Shown here in pieces: positions 17,180 through 25,889 of a stretch of 45,408 bases of DNA. Below the pieces are notes generated by a model. That model was not told the DNA's origin. It saw only the letters and a list, made by a program, of their open reading frames with translations, and did not search any database. Numbering within the stretch: the stretch's first letter is position 1; every line of letters starts with the position of its first letter. The stretch comes from Woeseiaceae bacterium (lineage in GTDB: Bacteria > Pseudomonadota > Gammaproteobacteria > Steroidobacterales > Woeseiaceae), in NCBI GenBank assembly GCA_013001045.1, contig JABDNG010000009.1:1-45408 (forward strand), read 5' to 3'. Both the position numbers and the translations under genes were made by a program.

Positions 17180-19753
17180 ATGAGAAATGACACCAAAAAG
17201 ATCGGCATCATCGGCGCGGGCGTTGGCGGCCTGATTGCAGCCAAGACGTTTCTCGAGGAAGGCTTCGATTGTGAAGTTCTCGAGCGGAAAGGGTCGCTCG
17301 GTGGCGTCTGGGAAAGTGGCTACCATTCACTGCACCTGCAACTGCCGAAAGAGTCTTATGAATTTCTTGACTGGCCGATGCCCGCGTCCTTCCCGACGTT
17401 TCCATCCTGCGATCAGATCGTCTCCTATTTGAACGCGTATGCGCGGCATTTCCGCGTATTCAAGAAGATTCATTTCCATTCCCGCGTCGACAAGCTGGAA
17501 AAACGGCCGGGCGATCACGGCTGGATTGCTCGCTGTCATGACACAAAAAGGGGCGAAGATTTTGAAAGATCCTTTGACTTCGTCATTGTCTGCAACGGAC
17601 TTTATTCAACGCCACAAATACCGAGGTTTCCAAACCAGGATCGATTCAAAGGGAGAATCGTCCACTCCTCGCAGTTTCAGGATCCGGAAATTCTTCAGGA
17701 CACCAATGTCGTTGTCGTTGGCTTCGGAAAAAGTGCGTTGGACAGGGCGGAAGAATTTGCGCCGATAGCCAAACGCGTAACCCTCGTCTTTCGTCAGGCG
17801 CACTGGCCGGTTCCCCGGAAGTTCCTGGGCGTGCTGGACAGCAAGTACATGATCAGTCGCTTCATGTCGGCCTTCATGCCTCGGTATTTGCATCCTGGTA
17901 AATGGGAAAAGCGACTCCATGACTATGGCGGCGGCCTCATTTGGGCGTACTGGCGGTTCATGGAGTGGATCCTCAGAGCGCAGTTTCGATTGAAATCAGC
18001 GGGTGCGCTACCGTCCAGTCGTCTGGAACGCGACATTTTTACGGGGGACTTCGTAGCGTCGCCAAATATATACCGGCTCATTCATGAAGATGAGATCCAC
18101 GCCGAACAGTCGTCCATTGATCATTTCACCGAGAACGGCGTTCAGCTCAGCAATGGCAGACACGTCGACGCCGACACGGTCGTCCTGGGTACCGGGTGGG
18201 CTTACGATCATTCCTTCCTGCCCGACACGTTTGAGGCTGTTCGTGAGACAGACGGTCTCTACCTGTACAGGCATATCCTGCACCCGGATTTTCCACGGCT
18301 GGCATTTGTCGGGCTGGCATCGACGTTCAGCAACTCATTGAGCGACCACCTGGAAGTGCGCTGGCTGGTCGCGCTTCTGAAAGGCGAAATTTCGCTGCCT
18401 GACCGGGCGCATATGTTGCAGGAAATCGAGCAGATGAAAGCGTGGAAAAGAGACATCATGCCCGAGCAAAATTCGCGCGGTTCGCTGCTCCAGGTTCATG
18501 CACTGCACTATCATGATGAGCTGCTGCGAGACCTCGACATCGAATGCAAGCGTAAGGGTAATTTCGTTGCCGAACTATTCGGTGCTTATCTTCCGGCAGA
18601 CTACAGAGACATTCCGAGCGTGTACCTGCGCAAGAAAGCGTCGCCGAGTCGCACGGAGACAGCTGAAGAATCGTACCCGGAGAGCGCCGCGGCAGCCGAT
18701 ACTGTGACGAACGGCGGGGGTCTCGGATCTTCGGACATCGCCGCAGCGTCCGGCATCGACCTTCAAATGGAGGACCTGACAGCAGTTGACTTGCGTGGCC
18801 TGCATCTCGACGGCATGGATCTGAGTGACCGAATCCTTAGCGCTGCCGACTTGCGGCATGCCAGCCTGCACGGCTGCAACCTGACTGGGGTGGATTTTGC
18901 CGCAGCCGACATCAGCGGTGCCGACCTTACCTCAGCGGAGTTATTTAATTCGGACTTTACGGGCGCCATCATGAGCCGTGTCGATCTCGAGCGGGCATTT
19001 CTCATGGATGCCAATCTCTCGCTCGCTTACTTGAACGGCGCCAACCTGACTGGCGCGCATCTGAGCGGCGCGAACCTGACAAGCGCTCGCCTGAACAATG
19101 CACGGCTTGTAGGCGCGGACCTCAGTAATACACGCCTCAATGATGCCGACCTTCGTGGCGCTAATCTCGAAAACTGCGACTTGAGTAACGCCGATCTCAC
19201 TGGCGCCGATTTGACCGGGGCAAACCTGAAGGGCGCAACGCTTTTGTCGGCAGACTTTACCGACGCGAACATTACCGGCGTCCAATTTGACGCAACGGAA
19301 ACCTGCAGGGACATCCGCATCAGCACGGCGCATGGCAATGCCCTGTTCAAGCGCTATGCGCAGGACCAGGCCTATGTCGAAGAGTATAAATTCAACAACC
19401 CCTTGCGGTATGCGTTGTGGAAGTATTCCTCCAATTGTGGCCGGTCGCTGTCACTCTGGGTCTTCTGGTGCGTATTCATTGCTGTCAGTTTCAGCCTGGT
19501 TTTCCATTTCCACCTGGGTGGGACGGAGTCGTTTATGCTGACAGAGCTCGCCAAAGAGCCGGGCTACGACCCTGAAGACTGGGCGCCGATGCTTTATTAC
19601 AGCGTTGTGACGTTTACGACGCTCGGGTTCGGAGACATTGTTCCAAGGACACAGGAGGCGGCCTGGTGGATCATGGCGGAAGTGGTAATGGGTTATTTCA
19701 TGCTCGGCGGGCTGATCACGATACTTGCCACAAAGCTGGCGCGGAGGAGCTAA
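17180..19753 (+). CDS. Fusion: flavin monooxygenase - pentapeptide repeats - two-TM K+ channel
   Basis: One uninterrupted 857-residue frame with three modules. Residues 1-~485 are a flavin-containing monooxygenase: FAD loop GAGVGG at 12-17, the family fingerprint F-x-G-x3-H-S-x2-F at 156-166, and NADP loop GFGKSA from 181. Residues ~527-705 are about 30 pentapeptide repeats of the A(D/N)LxxA type (GADLTSAELFNSDFTGA, SNADLTGADLTGANLKG), which fold as a right-handed beta-helix. The end is a minimal ion channel: TM1 ~757-777 (LWVFWCVFIAVSFSLVF), pore helix, selectivity filter TLGFGD at 814-819, TM2 ~828-850. Pentapeptide-channel proteins are known, but an FMO head is not something I recognise. 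The enzyme would sit in the cytosol and could gate the channel by redox state or ligand (inference). No frameshift or internal stop is seen. Confidence 0.88.
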   Translation: MRNDTKKIGIIGAGVGGLIAAKTFLEEGFDCEVLERKGSLGGVWESGYHSLHLQLPKESYEFLDWPMPASFPTFPSCDQIVSYLNAYARHFRVFKKIHFHSRVDKLEKRPGDHGWIARCHDTKRGEDFERSFDFVIVCNGLYSTPQIPRFPNQDRFKGRIVHSSQFQDPEILQDTNVVVVGFGKSALDRAEEFAPIAKRVTLVFRQAHWPVPRKFLGVLDSKYMISRFMSAFMPRYLHPGKWEKRLHDYGGGLIWAYWRFMEWILRAQFRLKSAGALPSSRLERDIFTGDFVASPNIYRLIHEDEIHAEQSSIDHFTENGVQLSNGRHVDADTVVLGTGWAYDHSFLPDTFEAVRETDGLYLYRHILHPDFPRLAFVGLASTFSNSLSDHLEVRWLVALLKGEISLPDRAHMLQEIEQMKAWKRDIMPEQNSRGSLLQVHALHYHDELLRDLDIECKRKGNFVAELFGAYLPADYRDIPSVYLRKKASPSRTETAEESYPESAAAADTVTNGGGLGSSDIAAASGIDLQMEDLTAVDLRGLHLDGMDLSDRILSAADLRHASLHGCNLTGVDFAAADISGADLTSAELFNSDFTGAIMSRVDLERAFLMDANLSLAYLNGANLTGAHLSGANLTSARLNNARLVGADLSNTRLNDADLRGANLENCDLSNADLTGADLTGANLKGATLLSADFTDANITGVQFDATETCRDIRISTAHGNALFKRYAQDQAYVEEYKFNNPLRYALWKYSSNCGRSLSLWVFWCVFIAVSFSLVFHFHLGGTESFMLTELAKEPGYDPEDWAPMLYYSVVTFTTLGFGDIVPRTQEAAWWIMAEVVMGYFMLGGLITILATKLARRS

Positions 19754-19879
19754 AACGTCGTAATCCGATTCATTATTGACCGACCGTACAATTAGAGCCC
19801 TATTTTGGATCGATATTCGGGTTATTCATGTGGAAAAGGCCTACACTGATAGGTAGATCACGCAGGATGGGAGATCGTC

Positions 19880-20881
19880 ATGCAAGTAGCCAACGTCCCT
19901 GAAAACGAGGCCGCCAGAGTCGCAACCCTGCACAGCCTGAATATTCTGGATACACCTCGTGAAGATCGTTTCGACCGCTACACGCGCATTACCGCGCGTA
20001 TCTTCGACATGCCCATTGTGCTGATCAGCCTGGTGGATCGTTACAGGCAGTGGTTCAAGTCCGCCGAAGGCCTGGATGCCGATGAAACGCCGCGCGATAT
20101 TTCCTTTTGCGGGCACGCGATACTCGGCGACGACATTTTCGAGATTCGAAACGCACGGCGCGATGCGCGGTTTCGTGACAACCCCCTGGTGATAGAACAG
20201 CCGCATATTCGTTTTTACGCGGGCGCTCCACTCGAGGCTCCGAATGGCCACAAGCTGGGGACCCTCTGTATTATCGACAGAGTTCCGCGCCAGCTCACCG
20301 ATGAAGAAAAAACGATGCTAAAGAACCTGGCCGACATGGTTGTTGGCGAGATGATCGGCTACGTCGATACTGAAACCGGCCTTTCAAATCGCGATGCACT
20401 GATTTCGACCGGAACGTCGTGTTTTGAAAATGATTCAACTGGCCGCAGCCTGTCGCTGCTGTTATTCGACATCAGTGACATTATGGCTTCACAGAACGAC
20501 CCGGAGGCACAGATGTCACCGGCAGAGTCCTTTGCCAAATTGTTGCATCGCCACTTTCCAGATGCGCAATCGACGGCACATGTCGGCGCGTATCACTTTG
20601 CGGTGTTAATCAAAGCCGACCGGGACTTCGATGAGGCACAGGCCGTCAATCGCTTCTGTGCAGAAGTGAAAAAGACGCTTAGCCCCGATGGTGGGAAAGG
20701 GTTGTTGTCTGCATTTGTCGGGCGGGTCCAAAGCGATCCGGACATACATGAATCGTTTGTTGACATGCTGAGCCAGGCGGATGGGATGTTTTTCAGGCGC
20801 GAAAAACAACCGATAGTTGATGACACAAGCACCAGTGCACTTGTCAAAGCCCTCGTGAGCTGGCGCAAGACGATCTTCTAG
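19880..20881 (+). CDS. GAF domain protein with degenerate GGDEF domain
   Basis: A 333-residue cytosolic signalling protein. Residues ~1-160 carry an 'E..R...L..L.ILDT..E..FDR.T..A...' GAF domain with the SLVD..RQWFKS, ISFCGHAI and FYAGAPL stretches common in GAF-GGDEF proteins. Residues ~165-325 follow GGDEF-domain order (DTETGLSNRDAL, LLLFDISDI), but the active-site GG(D/E)EF is replaced by GAYHF in VGAYHFAVL. The protein should not make cyclic di-GMP and may be a binding or regulatory remnant. GGGAG lies six bases before the ATG. It stands alone between the channel fusion and a convergent DUF1232 gene (14 bases between stops). Confidence 0.85.
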   Translation: MQVANVPENEAARVATLHSLNILDTPREDRFDRYTRITARIFDMPIVLISLVDRYRQWFKSAEGLDADETPRDISFCGHAILGDDIFEIRNARRDARFRDNPLVIEQPHIRFYAGAPLEAPNGHKLGTLCIIDRVPRQLTDEEKTMLKNLADMVVGEMIGYVDTETGLSNRDALISTGTSCFENDSTGRSLSLLLFDISDIMASQNDPEAQMSPAESFAKLLHRHFPDAQSTAHVGAYHFAVLIKADRDFDEAQAVNRFCAEVKKTLSPDGGKGLLSAFVGRVQSDPDIHESFVDMLSQADGMFFRREKQPIVDDTSTSALVKALVSWRKTIF

Positions 20882-20895
20882 CTAGCACGGCGACC

Positions 20896-21975
20896 TCAGT
20901 GGCCGAGTAGGGTTCCGTCCAACTGCGTCGGATAAATATACTGTGCGGTAGTGGTCGACGAATCGTCCAATGGCATACGCAGAATCTTGCGCGGAATCCA
21001 GGTGATAAGATCCCCATCCAATGGTGGATGCGTGTAGCAAAAAACGTCATTTAGCACATGCTGACGAATCAAAGATAGCAATTGGCCGGAAAAAGTCTCG
21101 CTAACGTCGACGATGTGACATTGTTCATCGAGCATCAGGCTGAGAAACTGGGCGCCGCTCACCACATGGGCAAAATCGCTCGGCTTCGACAACGCGTCGT
21201 CCGACTTCAGCACTGCATCGAGCTGGATTTCGGTACAGGGCTGCCAGCGCAGGCGTAGTTCCTGGATGCGGCGTTTGAGGTCCGGCGGAAGCGCAGTGTA
21301 CGCGGCCTCCATGTTTACAAATCGGTCCGTTTCATTATTTTCAGAATCGCGGTAGATGACCGCGGCGACCAGGGGCAACGGTCGAAAATTGATGTCCAGC
21401 TGAACTTGCTCTCTGCATCGACCGGGCTCGCCGTTTTTTGCATTGTGCAACGTGTAAGCGTCAAAGCGATCAACACTGGGCCTTGTATCCGAAACCACCA
21501 CCAAGCCGTACTCAAACATCAGGTCGAGTAGTGGAAACAGTACCGGGCCCTGCGTATTGGCATCACGACCGCCCGTGCCGACGCGCACTCCAAACGGTCC
21601 GGGTAGTGCTTCACTCTGGAAAAGAACCGGTCCCATCGATTGATCGTCGTAGAGCAGGCGAACACGCCGACTGCGTCTGCGGTCCTCGGCCTTCACGCCC
21701 TCCGGAACCAGCCGCATTCCCAGACCAATCAGCGCGGGCGCAATGAGCATGTCGTCGAGCTTGCCGACAACCGGAATAAAATCAGGAATCAGGTCAATGG
21801 GTAGCAGTAAGTAACCCACGCCACCCCCGATTAACCACTTGGCCGGGGCCGGGGTTCGGGGATCCTCTATGAGCGCCCGATAGTAGCGATATTCGCGCTG
21901 AAGTCGGCCCGTTATGCGGCCTTGTGTCGGCGGGCGATCCCCGTTGGAATACGACCCTTTCTTGTCGTGTGGCAC
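20896..21975 (-). CDS. DUF1232 (YkvA) domain fused to a TauD/TfdA-like domain with lost metal ligands
   Basis: A 359-residue protein. The start is GTG 21975, because a perfect GGAGG lies six bases before it; an upstream GTG at 22050 adds 25 residues without a ribosome-binding site. Residues ~44-80 are the DUF1232/YkvA core (APAKWLIGGGVGYLLLPIDLIPDFIPVVGKLDD). Residues ~140-340 follow the order of Fe(II)/2-oxoglutarate dioxygenases of the TauD type: a 'LDINFRPLPL' stretch where HxD should be, an 'RFVNMEAAYTALPPDLKRRIQEL' helix, and 'PLDGDLITWIPRKILR' where the distal His and Arg motif (WDNRxxLH) should be. The HxD His is Gln192 and the distal His is Arg333, so iron binding is probably lost. 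Function is unknown; a pseudo-enzyme or sensor is possible. The TauD relation is my reading and needs a profile search. Confidence 0.72.
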   Translation of the reverse strand: MPHDKKGSYSNGDRPPTQGRITGRLQREYRYYRALIEDPRTPAPAKWLIGGGVGYLLLPIDLIPDFIPVVGKLDDMLIAPALIGLGMRLVPEGVKAEDRRRSRRVRLLYDDQSMGPVLFQSEALPGPFGVRVGTGGRDANTQGPVLFPLLDLMFEYGLVVVSDTRPSVDRFDAYTLHNAKNGEPGRCREQVQLDINFRPLPLVAAVIYRDSENNETDRFVNMEAAYTALPPDLKRRIQELRLRWQPCTEIQLDAVLKSDDALSKPSDFAHVVSGAQFLSLMLDEQCHIVDVSETFSGQLLSLIRQHVLNDVFCYTHPPLDGDLITWIPRKILRMPLDDSSTTTAQYIYPTQLDGTLLGH

Positions 21976-22143
21976 TTTTCGCCTCCAAAGCGGCGTAACC
22001 GGCCATATCTCAAAGTCACTTAGTACTAAGCATAGACCCAAAGCGGCCACATTGCAGGGCTTGCAGTCGTTTCTCGCGCTACTTTTTGGTTATCACGACA
22101 AGCAAAGCCATAATAAAGAACCCCGGGTAAGCAATGAGAATCG

Positions 22144-22974
22144 ATGAGCCTGACGACTAGCGAAGTAGCAATGCTCGAAGACGCGTACGCGAAGCTCGAG
22201 AATCCGTCGCTGGCGATTCGCATTAGTTCCGCGGTCGGAATGCCAGTGGAGGCCGTGACACGGGAACTCGGCAAGAGGGCGCCCGATGTCGTCGTCGAGG
22301 CTGTCAGCAAGTCCACTCACAAGGCTCTCGAAATGGTTCTGCAAAGTTCGATGCGGAGCATCAAGGGACAGGAACAAACATCGGCCAGTCCTCGTTTGCA
22401 TACGGCCGCAGCAATGACGACCGGCGCCGTCGCCGGGTTCTTCGGCCTGGAGACATTGATCGTCGAGTTGCCATTGACGACGGGCATCATGTTTCGCTCG
22501 ATAGCCGATATCGCTAGGGCAGAAGGGGAATCCCCGGCGGATCCCGAGACATTCCTGAACTGCATGCAGGTCTTTGCAATGGGAAGCCGCGAGTCGAAAG
22601 CGGATGATGCGGCTGAGACGTCGTACTATGGCGTTCGCGTCGCCTTGAGCAAGGCCGTTACGGACGCACTACAGTATGTCGCCGCACACGGCATGGGCGG
22701 CGCAACGGCACCGGCATTGGTCAGATTGGTCTCGGCGCTGGCGAGCCGCTTCGGCATTGTCGTTACGCAAAAAGCAATGGCGCAAACGATCCCCGTCATC
22801 GGGGCAATTGGTGGCGGGCTGGTGAACACGGTATTCATATCGCACTTTCAGGATATGGCCCGTGGACACTTCGCAATTCGTGCGCTGGAGCGAAAGTACG
22901 GCGTAACTGTCGTCCAGGATGCTTATCAGCGGCTGAAGACCGACCGGCAGCGCCGGGAGCTTACGATTCGTTAG
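22144..22974 (+). CDS. EcsC-family protein
   Basis: A 276-residue protein with the EcsC pattern: an N-terminal helix (EVAMLEDAYAKLENPSLAIRISSAVG), a Gly/Ala-rich hydrophobic core (TTGAVAGFFGLETLIVELPLTTGIMFRSIADIARAEGE) and the C-terminal 'IGAIGGGLVNTVFISHFQDMARGHFAIRALERKYG'. EcsC was named from the Bacillus ecs operon and its biochemical role is unknown; members often look amphipathic or membrane-associated. The stop overlaps the stop of the convergent 103-residue gene by three bases. Start and strand are supported by the full family match; the ribosome-binding site is weak (GAGA). Confidence 0.85.
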   Translation: MSLTTSEVAMLEDAYAKLENPSLAIRISSAVGMPVEAVTRELGKRAPDVVVEAVSKSTHKALEMVLQSSMRSIKGQEQTSASPRLHTAAAMTTGAVAGFFGLETLIVELPLTTGIMFRSIADIARAEGESPADPETFLNCMQVFAMGSRESKADDAAETSYYGVRVALSKAVTDALQYVAAHGMGGATAPALVRLVSALASRFGIVVTQKAMAQTIPVIGAIGGGLVNTVFISHFQDMARGHFAIRALERKYGVTVVQDAYQRLKTDRQRRELTIR

Positions 22975-23282
22975 GCTTCGGGCGCCGGCTTCAGTAGCTT
23001 CGACTCGAATTCGTAGCGCGACCCGTTCCTGGCTTCGAGATTAACCTCCCAGATTTCCTCGTCCGGCATCTGTGTCCGTTCGAGACCCGGCAATACCCGT
23101 TCGTCGTCAACCTGCAATCCCCAGACCCTGACGTGACGGACGCCTACCACTGGAATTCGCTCGCTGTCGAATCGCGCACGCAGTGCCGTATCCACATCGT
23201 CGTTCGCCCAGATCGCATAGCCGCTCTCAACGATCCTGGTCAAACTGTCCGGCATCGCTGCAAGCAATTTTTTGTTTGCCAT
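22971..23282 (-). CDS. Unrecognised 103-residue protein
   Basis: A soluble small protein starting MANKKLLAAMPDSLTRIV. GGAGG lies ten bases before the ATG at 23282, so a longer start at 23372 is rejected. The sequence has an N-terminal helix, 'GYAIWANDDVDTALRARF' and then a strand-rich second half (IPVVGVRHVRVWGLQVDDERVLPG, EIWEVNLEARNGSRYEFESKLLKP). I do not recognise a family. It converges with the EcsC gene and is divergent from the patatin gene, 185 bases away. A coding role is supported by the ribosome-binding site and compact convergent packing. Confidence 0.6.
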   Translation of the reverse strand: MANKKLLAAMPDSLTRIVESGYAIWANDDVDTALRARFDSERIPVVGVRHVRVWGLQVDDERVLPGLERTQMPDEEIWEVNLEARNGSRYEFESKLLKPAPEA

Positions 23283-23467
23283 CCGACAACTTCCTCCCGC
23301 CGATTCCGACGTATTCGGGCTGATCCTCCCGTTTACTGTATACGCCAAAAAAGCCAGGTGGAATAGGGACATACTGCTATGAAAAAAAGCGACGTTTCGG
23401 CTCTTTTCGGGTCAAATAAGCGTGTATGCTGCTTTGCACCGGGGCAGCAAGAGTGTGAGGCACGACT

Positions 23468-24940
23468 ATGGCTTTCTCAGCGACGAAACGCCTGCAAGCC
23501 GATATGGATGCGGCCAGTAACTACGCGGAATGGAAAGCCGCAGCCATTGCCCATGACAAGGTATCGGGCGTGCTGCGCTGGCAAAAGTCGGACGAATCCA
23601 AGCACTTCGATTACACGTCCATACGTCGTCGCCTGAGGCGGCTCCGCCGGCTTAGATCCAAAAAGGACAACGCCGGCGTGCTGTTTGCTTTGAATGAAGG
23701 TCTTCACGGCAATATCGACGGCATGGGCAGCTCTGCGCTGTACGGCAAGTCGAAATTCAGCACCAAGAAACTTATCGTAGATTATGTCAACGAAGTTGTT
23801 GACGCGCTGGACATGCTGGCGAGCAACGAGGCTAAAGATCTACCGTTGGATGAGCGCCTCGATTTCTTCCGCCGCGCGCATCATTGCTATGGCTGCTCGT
23901 CGCTCATGATGAGCGGTGCGGGCTCACTGCTGTTTTTTCATATCGGGGTGGTCAAGGCGCTGTGGCTTGAAAGCGTGCTGCCGGGCATTCTGTCGGGCAG
24001 CAGCGGTGGTGCTGTAGTGGGGAGCCTGGTCAGTACACGTAACGATAAGGACCTCGCAGAAATACTCGAGCCGGAAAACCTCGCGCAAGAAATTGAGCGC
24101 GATGAGGGCTTGTTCAGCCGTTTTGAGGCGTTCAAGCCCGAAGTCGTCAAAACGGAAGACGTACAGGAGGCCCTTAACAGGCTGATTCCGGACATGACAT
24201 TTCAAGAGGCACTCAAACATACAGGGCGTCACCTGAATGTTTCAATTGCAGCGGCAGAAAAGCATCAGACGTCACGATTACTGAATGCTATTACGACGCC
24301 GAACGTCTTTATTCGCGAAGCGGTCATGGCGTCTGCCGCGGTTCCGGGTTTTTATCCGCCCGTAGCGCTTGCGGCCAAAAACGACAAGGGCGAGAAGCAG
24401 CCGTACCTGCCTTCGCGTAGATGGGTCGATGGTTCGCTCAGCGATGATCTGCCGGCGAAACGCTTGTCGCGACTTTACGGCGTCAATCACTTCATCGTAA
24501 GCCAGGTCAATCCGCATATATTTCCTTTCGTCACCGATACGAAGCGAAAACGAGATCCTTTGACAACGGTGAAGCTTGCCAGCGGGCGGGTTGCGCGCGA
24601 GTGGATTAACGCCAGCGCATCGCTTCTTGAAAGACCGCTGTCGTGGAATCCGATGGTGAGCCGGCTCACAAATGTAGCGCTAAGCGTCATGAACCAGGAT
24701 TACTTTGGCGACATCAATATCCTTCCGGATAAGCGCATGTTCAACCCCCTCAAATTGTTGGCGCATCGATCGATGGAAGAGATCATCGAGTTGATCGAAA
24801 TGGGTGAAAGGGCGACCTGGCCGAAAATCGAAATGATAAGAATCCAGACGAAGATCAGTCGGAAACTCGATCAAATTATCCACGAGATTGATTACCGCAA
24901 GCCTCACATCCGTAAAGGCGTTTCACGCAAGGCGGGTTGA
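23468..24940 (+). CDS. Patatin-like phospholipase/lipase with DUF3336 domain
   Basis: A 490-residue protein. The N-terminal ~130 residues (SNYAEWKAAAIAHDKVSGVLRWQKSD...FDY) match DUF3336, the domain that precedes the patatin fold in fungal and plant triacylglycerol lipases. The patatin core shows the oxyanion loop MMSGAGSLLFFHIGV, the nucleophile GSSGG with Ser179 and the dyad Asp321 in VDGSLSDDLP. By family, it should hydrolyse acyl esters of triacylglycerol or phospholipid at a lipid surface. GAGG lies seven bases before the ATG. The next gene, an alpha/beta hydrolase, starts one base after its stop codon. Both converge on a glycerolipid/wax-ester synthesis operon, consistent with storage-lipid turnover. 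Confidence 0.9.
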   Translation: MAFSATKRLQADMDAASNYAEWKAAAIAHDKVSGVLRWQKSDESKHFDYTSIRRRLRRLRRLRSKKDNAGVLFALNEGLHGNIDGMGSSALYGKSKFSTKKLIVDYVNEVVDALDMLASNEAKDLPLDERLDFFRRAHHCYGCSSLMMSGAGSLLFFHIGVVKALWLESVLPGILSGSSGGAVVGSLVSTRNDKDLAEILEPENLAQEIERDEGLFSRFEAFKPEVVKTEDVQEALNRLIPDMTFQEALKHTGRHLNVSIAAAEKHQTSRLLNAITTPNVFIREAVMASAAVPGFYPPVALAAKNDKGEKQPYLPSRRWVDGSLSDDLPAKRLSRLYGVNHFIVSQVNPHIFPFVTDTKRKRDPLTTVKLASGRVAREWINASASLLERPLSWNPMVSRLTNVALSVMNQDYFGDINILPDKRMFNPLKLLAHRSMEEIIELIEMGERATWPKIEMIRIQTKISRKLDQIIHEIDYRKPHIRKGVSRKAG

Positions 24941-24941
24941 C

Positions 24942-25889
24942 GTGATCGACACGATTTTCATTGTGCTGATGGCGCTAATCGTCGCCATCGTTATTTTTCG
25001 CTATGCGCGCCCGCGACAGTTTCTTCGCCTGTTGATGCTGGGCGCACGCAGGATCATGGGTTTCAGAACGCGATCCATCGCTATCGACGGCGTCGACTGG
25101 CCGTACCTCGACAGCGGGAATGCGCCAGGTGGCGTCGTTATACTGTTACACGGCTTCAGTGGCGACAAGGACAACTGGCCGCTGTACGGCCGCAACCTCG
25201 CCAAGGATTATCGCGTCATCATTCCCGACCTTCCGGGCTTCGGAGACAATGCGCGAGATCCGCATGGCGACTACAGCATGGACGCGCAGGCGCGCTGGTT
25301 GCTCGGATTCGCCGATGCGATGGGCATCGACCGATTTCACGTCGCCGGCAACTCGATGGGTGGCTACATCGCCTTGAAATTCGTGCTCGCCTATCCGGAC
25401 AGAGTTCTGAGCCTCGGGCTGCTGAACAATGCCGGCGTTCTCGGCAAAACCAAGAGCGAGCTGCAAATTGCAACTGAAAATGGCGAGAGCCTGTTGACCG
25501 TCGCTACGCCCGAAGAGTTCGACAGGCTGCTCGCGTTTGTCGTGCATCGGTCGATGCCGCTTCCGGGATTCATCAAGCAACCGTATTGCGAAGACCTCAT
25601 TGCCAACCAGCCATTCCTCGAGGCGATCTTCTGGGCGATGGCCGAGGAGGTCTTGGATCAGCCGCTAAACGATCGATTACATACGATCGCGGCGCCCACG
25701 CTGATTATCTGGGGGCGCCATGATCGGCTGATCGACGTGAGCTGCACGGATGTGATGAAGGCAAAGATTCCGAACAGTCAGCGCGTGGTGTTCGAAGAGA
25801 CCGGACACGTGCCAATGCTCGAGCGGCCCGTGGAATCTGCAGCCGCGCATCTTGATTTTCTCAACGAGCTACGCGCCGCTACGCCTTAA
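24942..25889 (+). CDS. Membrane-anchored alpha/beta hydrolase
   Basis: A 315-residue alpha/beta hydrolase with an N-terminal transmembrane anchor (TIFIVLMALIVAIVIFRYA). It has an HGFSGDKDNW oxyanion segment, a GNSMGG nucleophile elbow, the acid in WGRHDRLID and the His in ETGHVPML. The likely start is GTG 24942, one base after the patatin stop; an ATG at 24888 would overlap that gene by 53 bases. The resemblance is to monoacylglycerol lipase/esterase-type proteins. It is co-transcribed with the patatin gene, so a stepwise acylglycerol breakdown is plausible (inference). Its 3' end overlaps the convergent WS/DGAT gene by 11 bases. Confidence 0.87.
   Translation: MIDTIFIVLMALIVAIVIFRYARPRQFLRLLMLGARRIMGFRTRSIAIDGVDWPYLDSGNAPGGVVILLHGFSGDKDNWPLYGRNLAKDYRVIIPDLPGFGDNARDPHGDYSMDAQARWLLGFADAMGIDRFHVAGNSMGGYIALKFVLAYPDRVLSLGLLNNAGVLGKTKSELQIATENGESLLTVATPEEFDRLLAFVVHRSMPLPGFIKQPYCEDLIANQPFLEAIFWAMAEEVLDQPLNDRLHTIAAPTLIIWGRHDRLIDVSCTDVMKAKIPNSQRVVFEETGHVPMLERPVESAAAHLDFLNELRAATP

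Noticed and set aside
18960..19290. Repetitive DNA in the fusion gene, considered as a tandem repeat or CRISPR-like array
   Set aside because: The periodicity is 15 bases, in frame, and encodes pentapeptide repeats; there are no identical repeats with unique spacers.
21976..22050. Longer N-terminus of the DUF1232 protein starting at GTG 22050
   Set aside because: No ribosome-binding site precedes it, whereas GGAGG sits six bases before the GTG at 21975.
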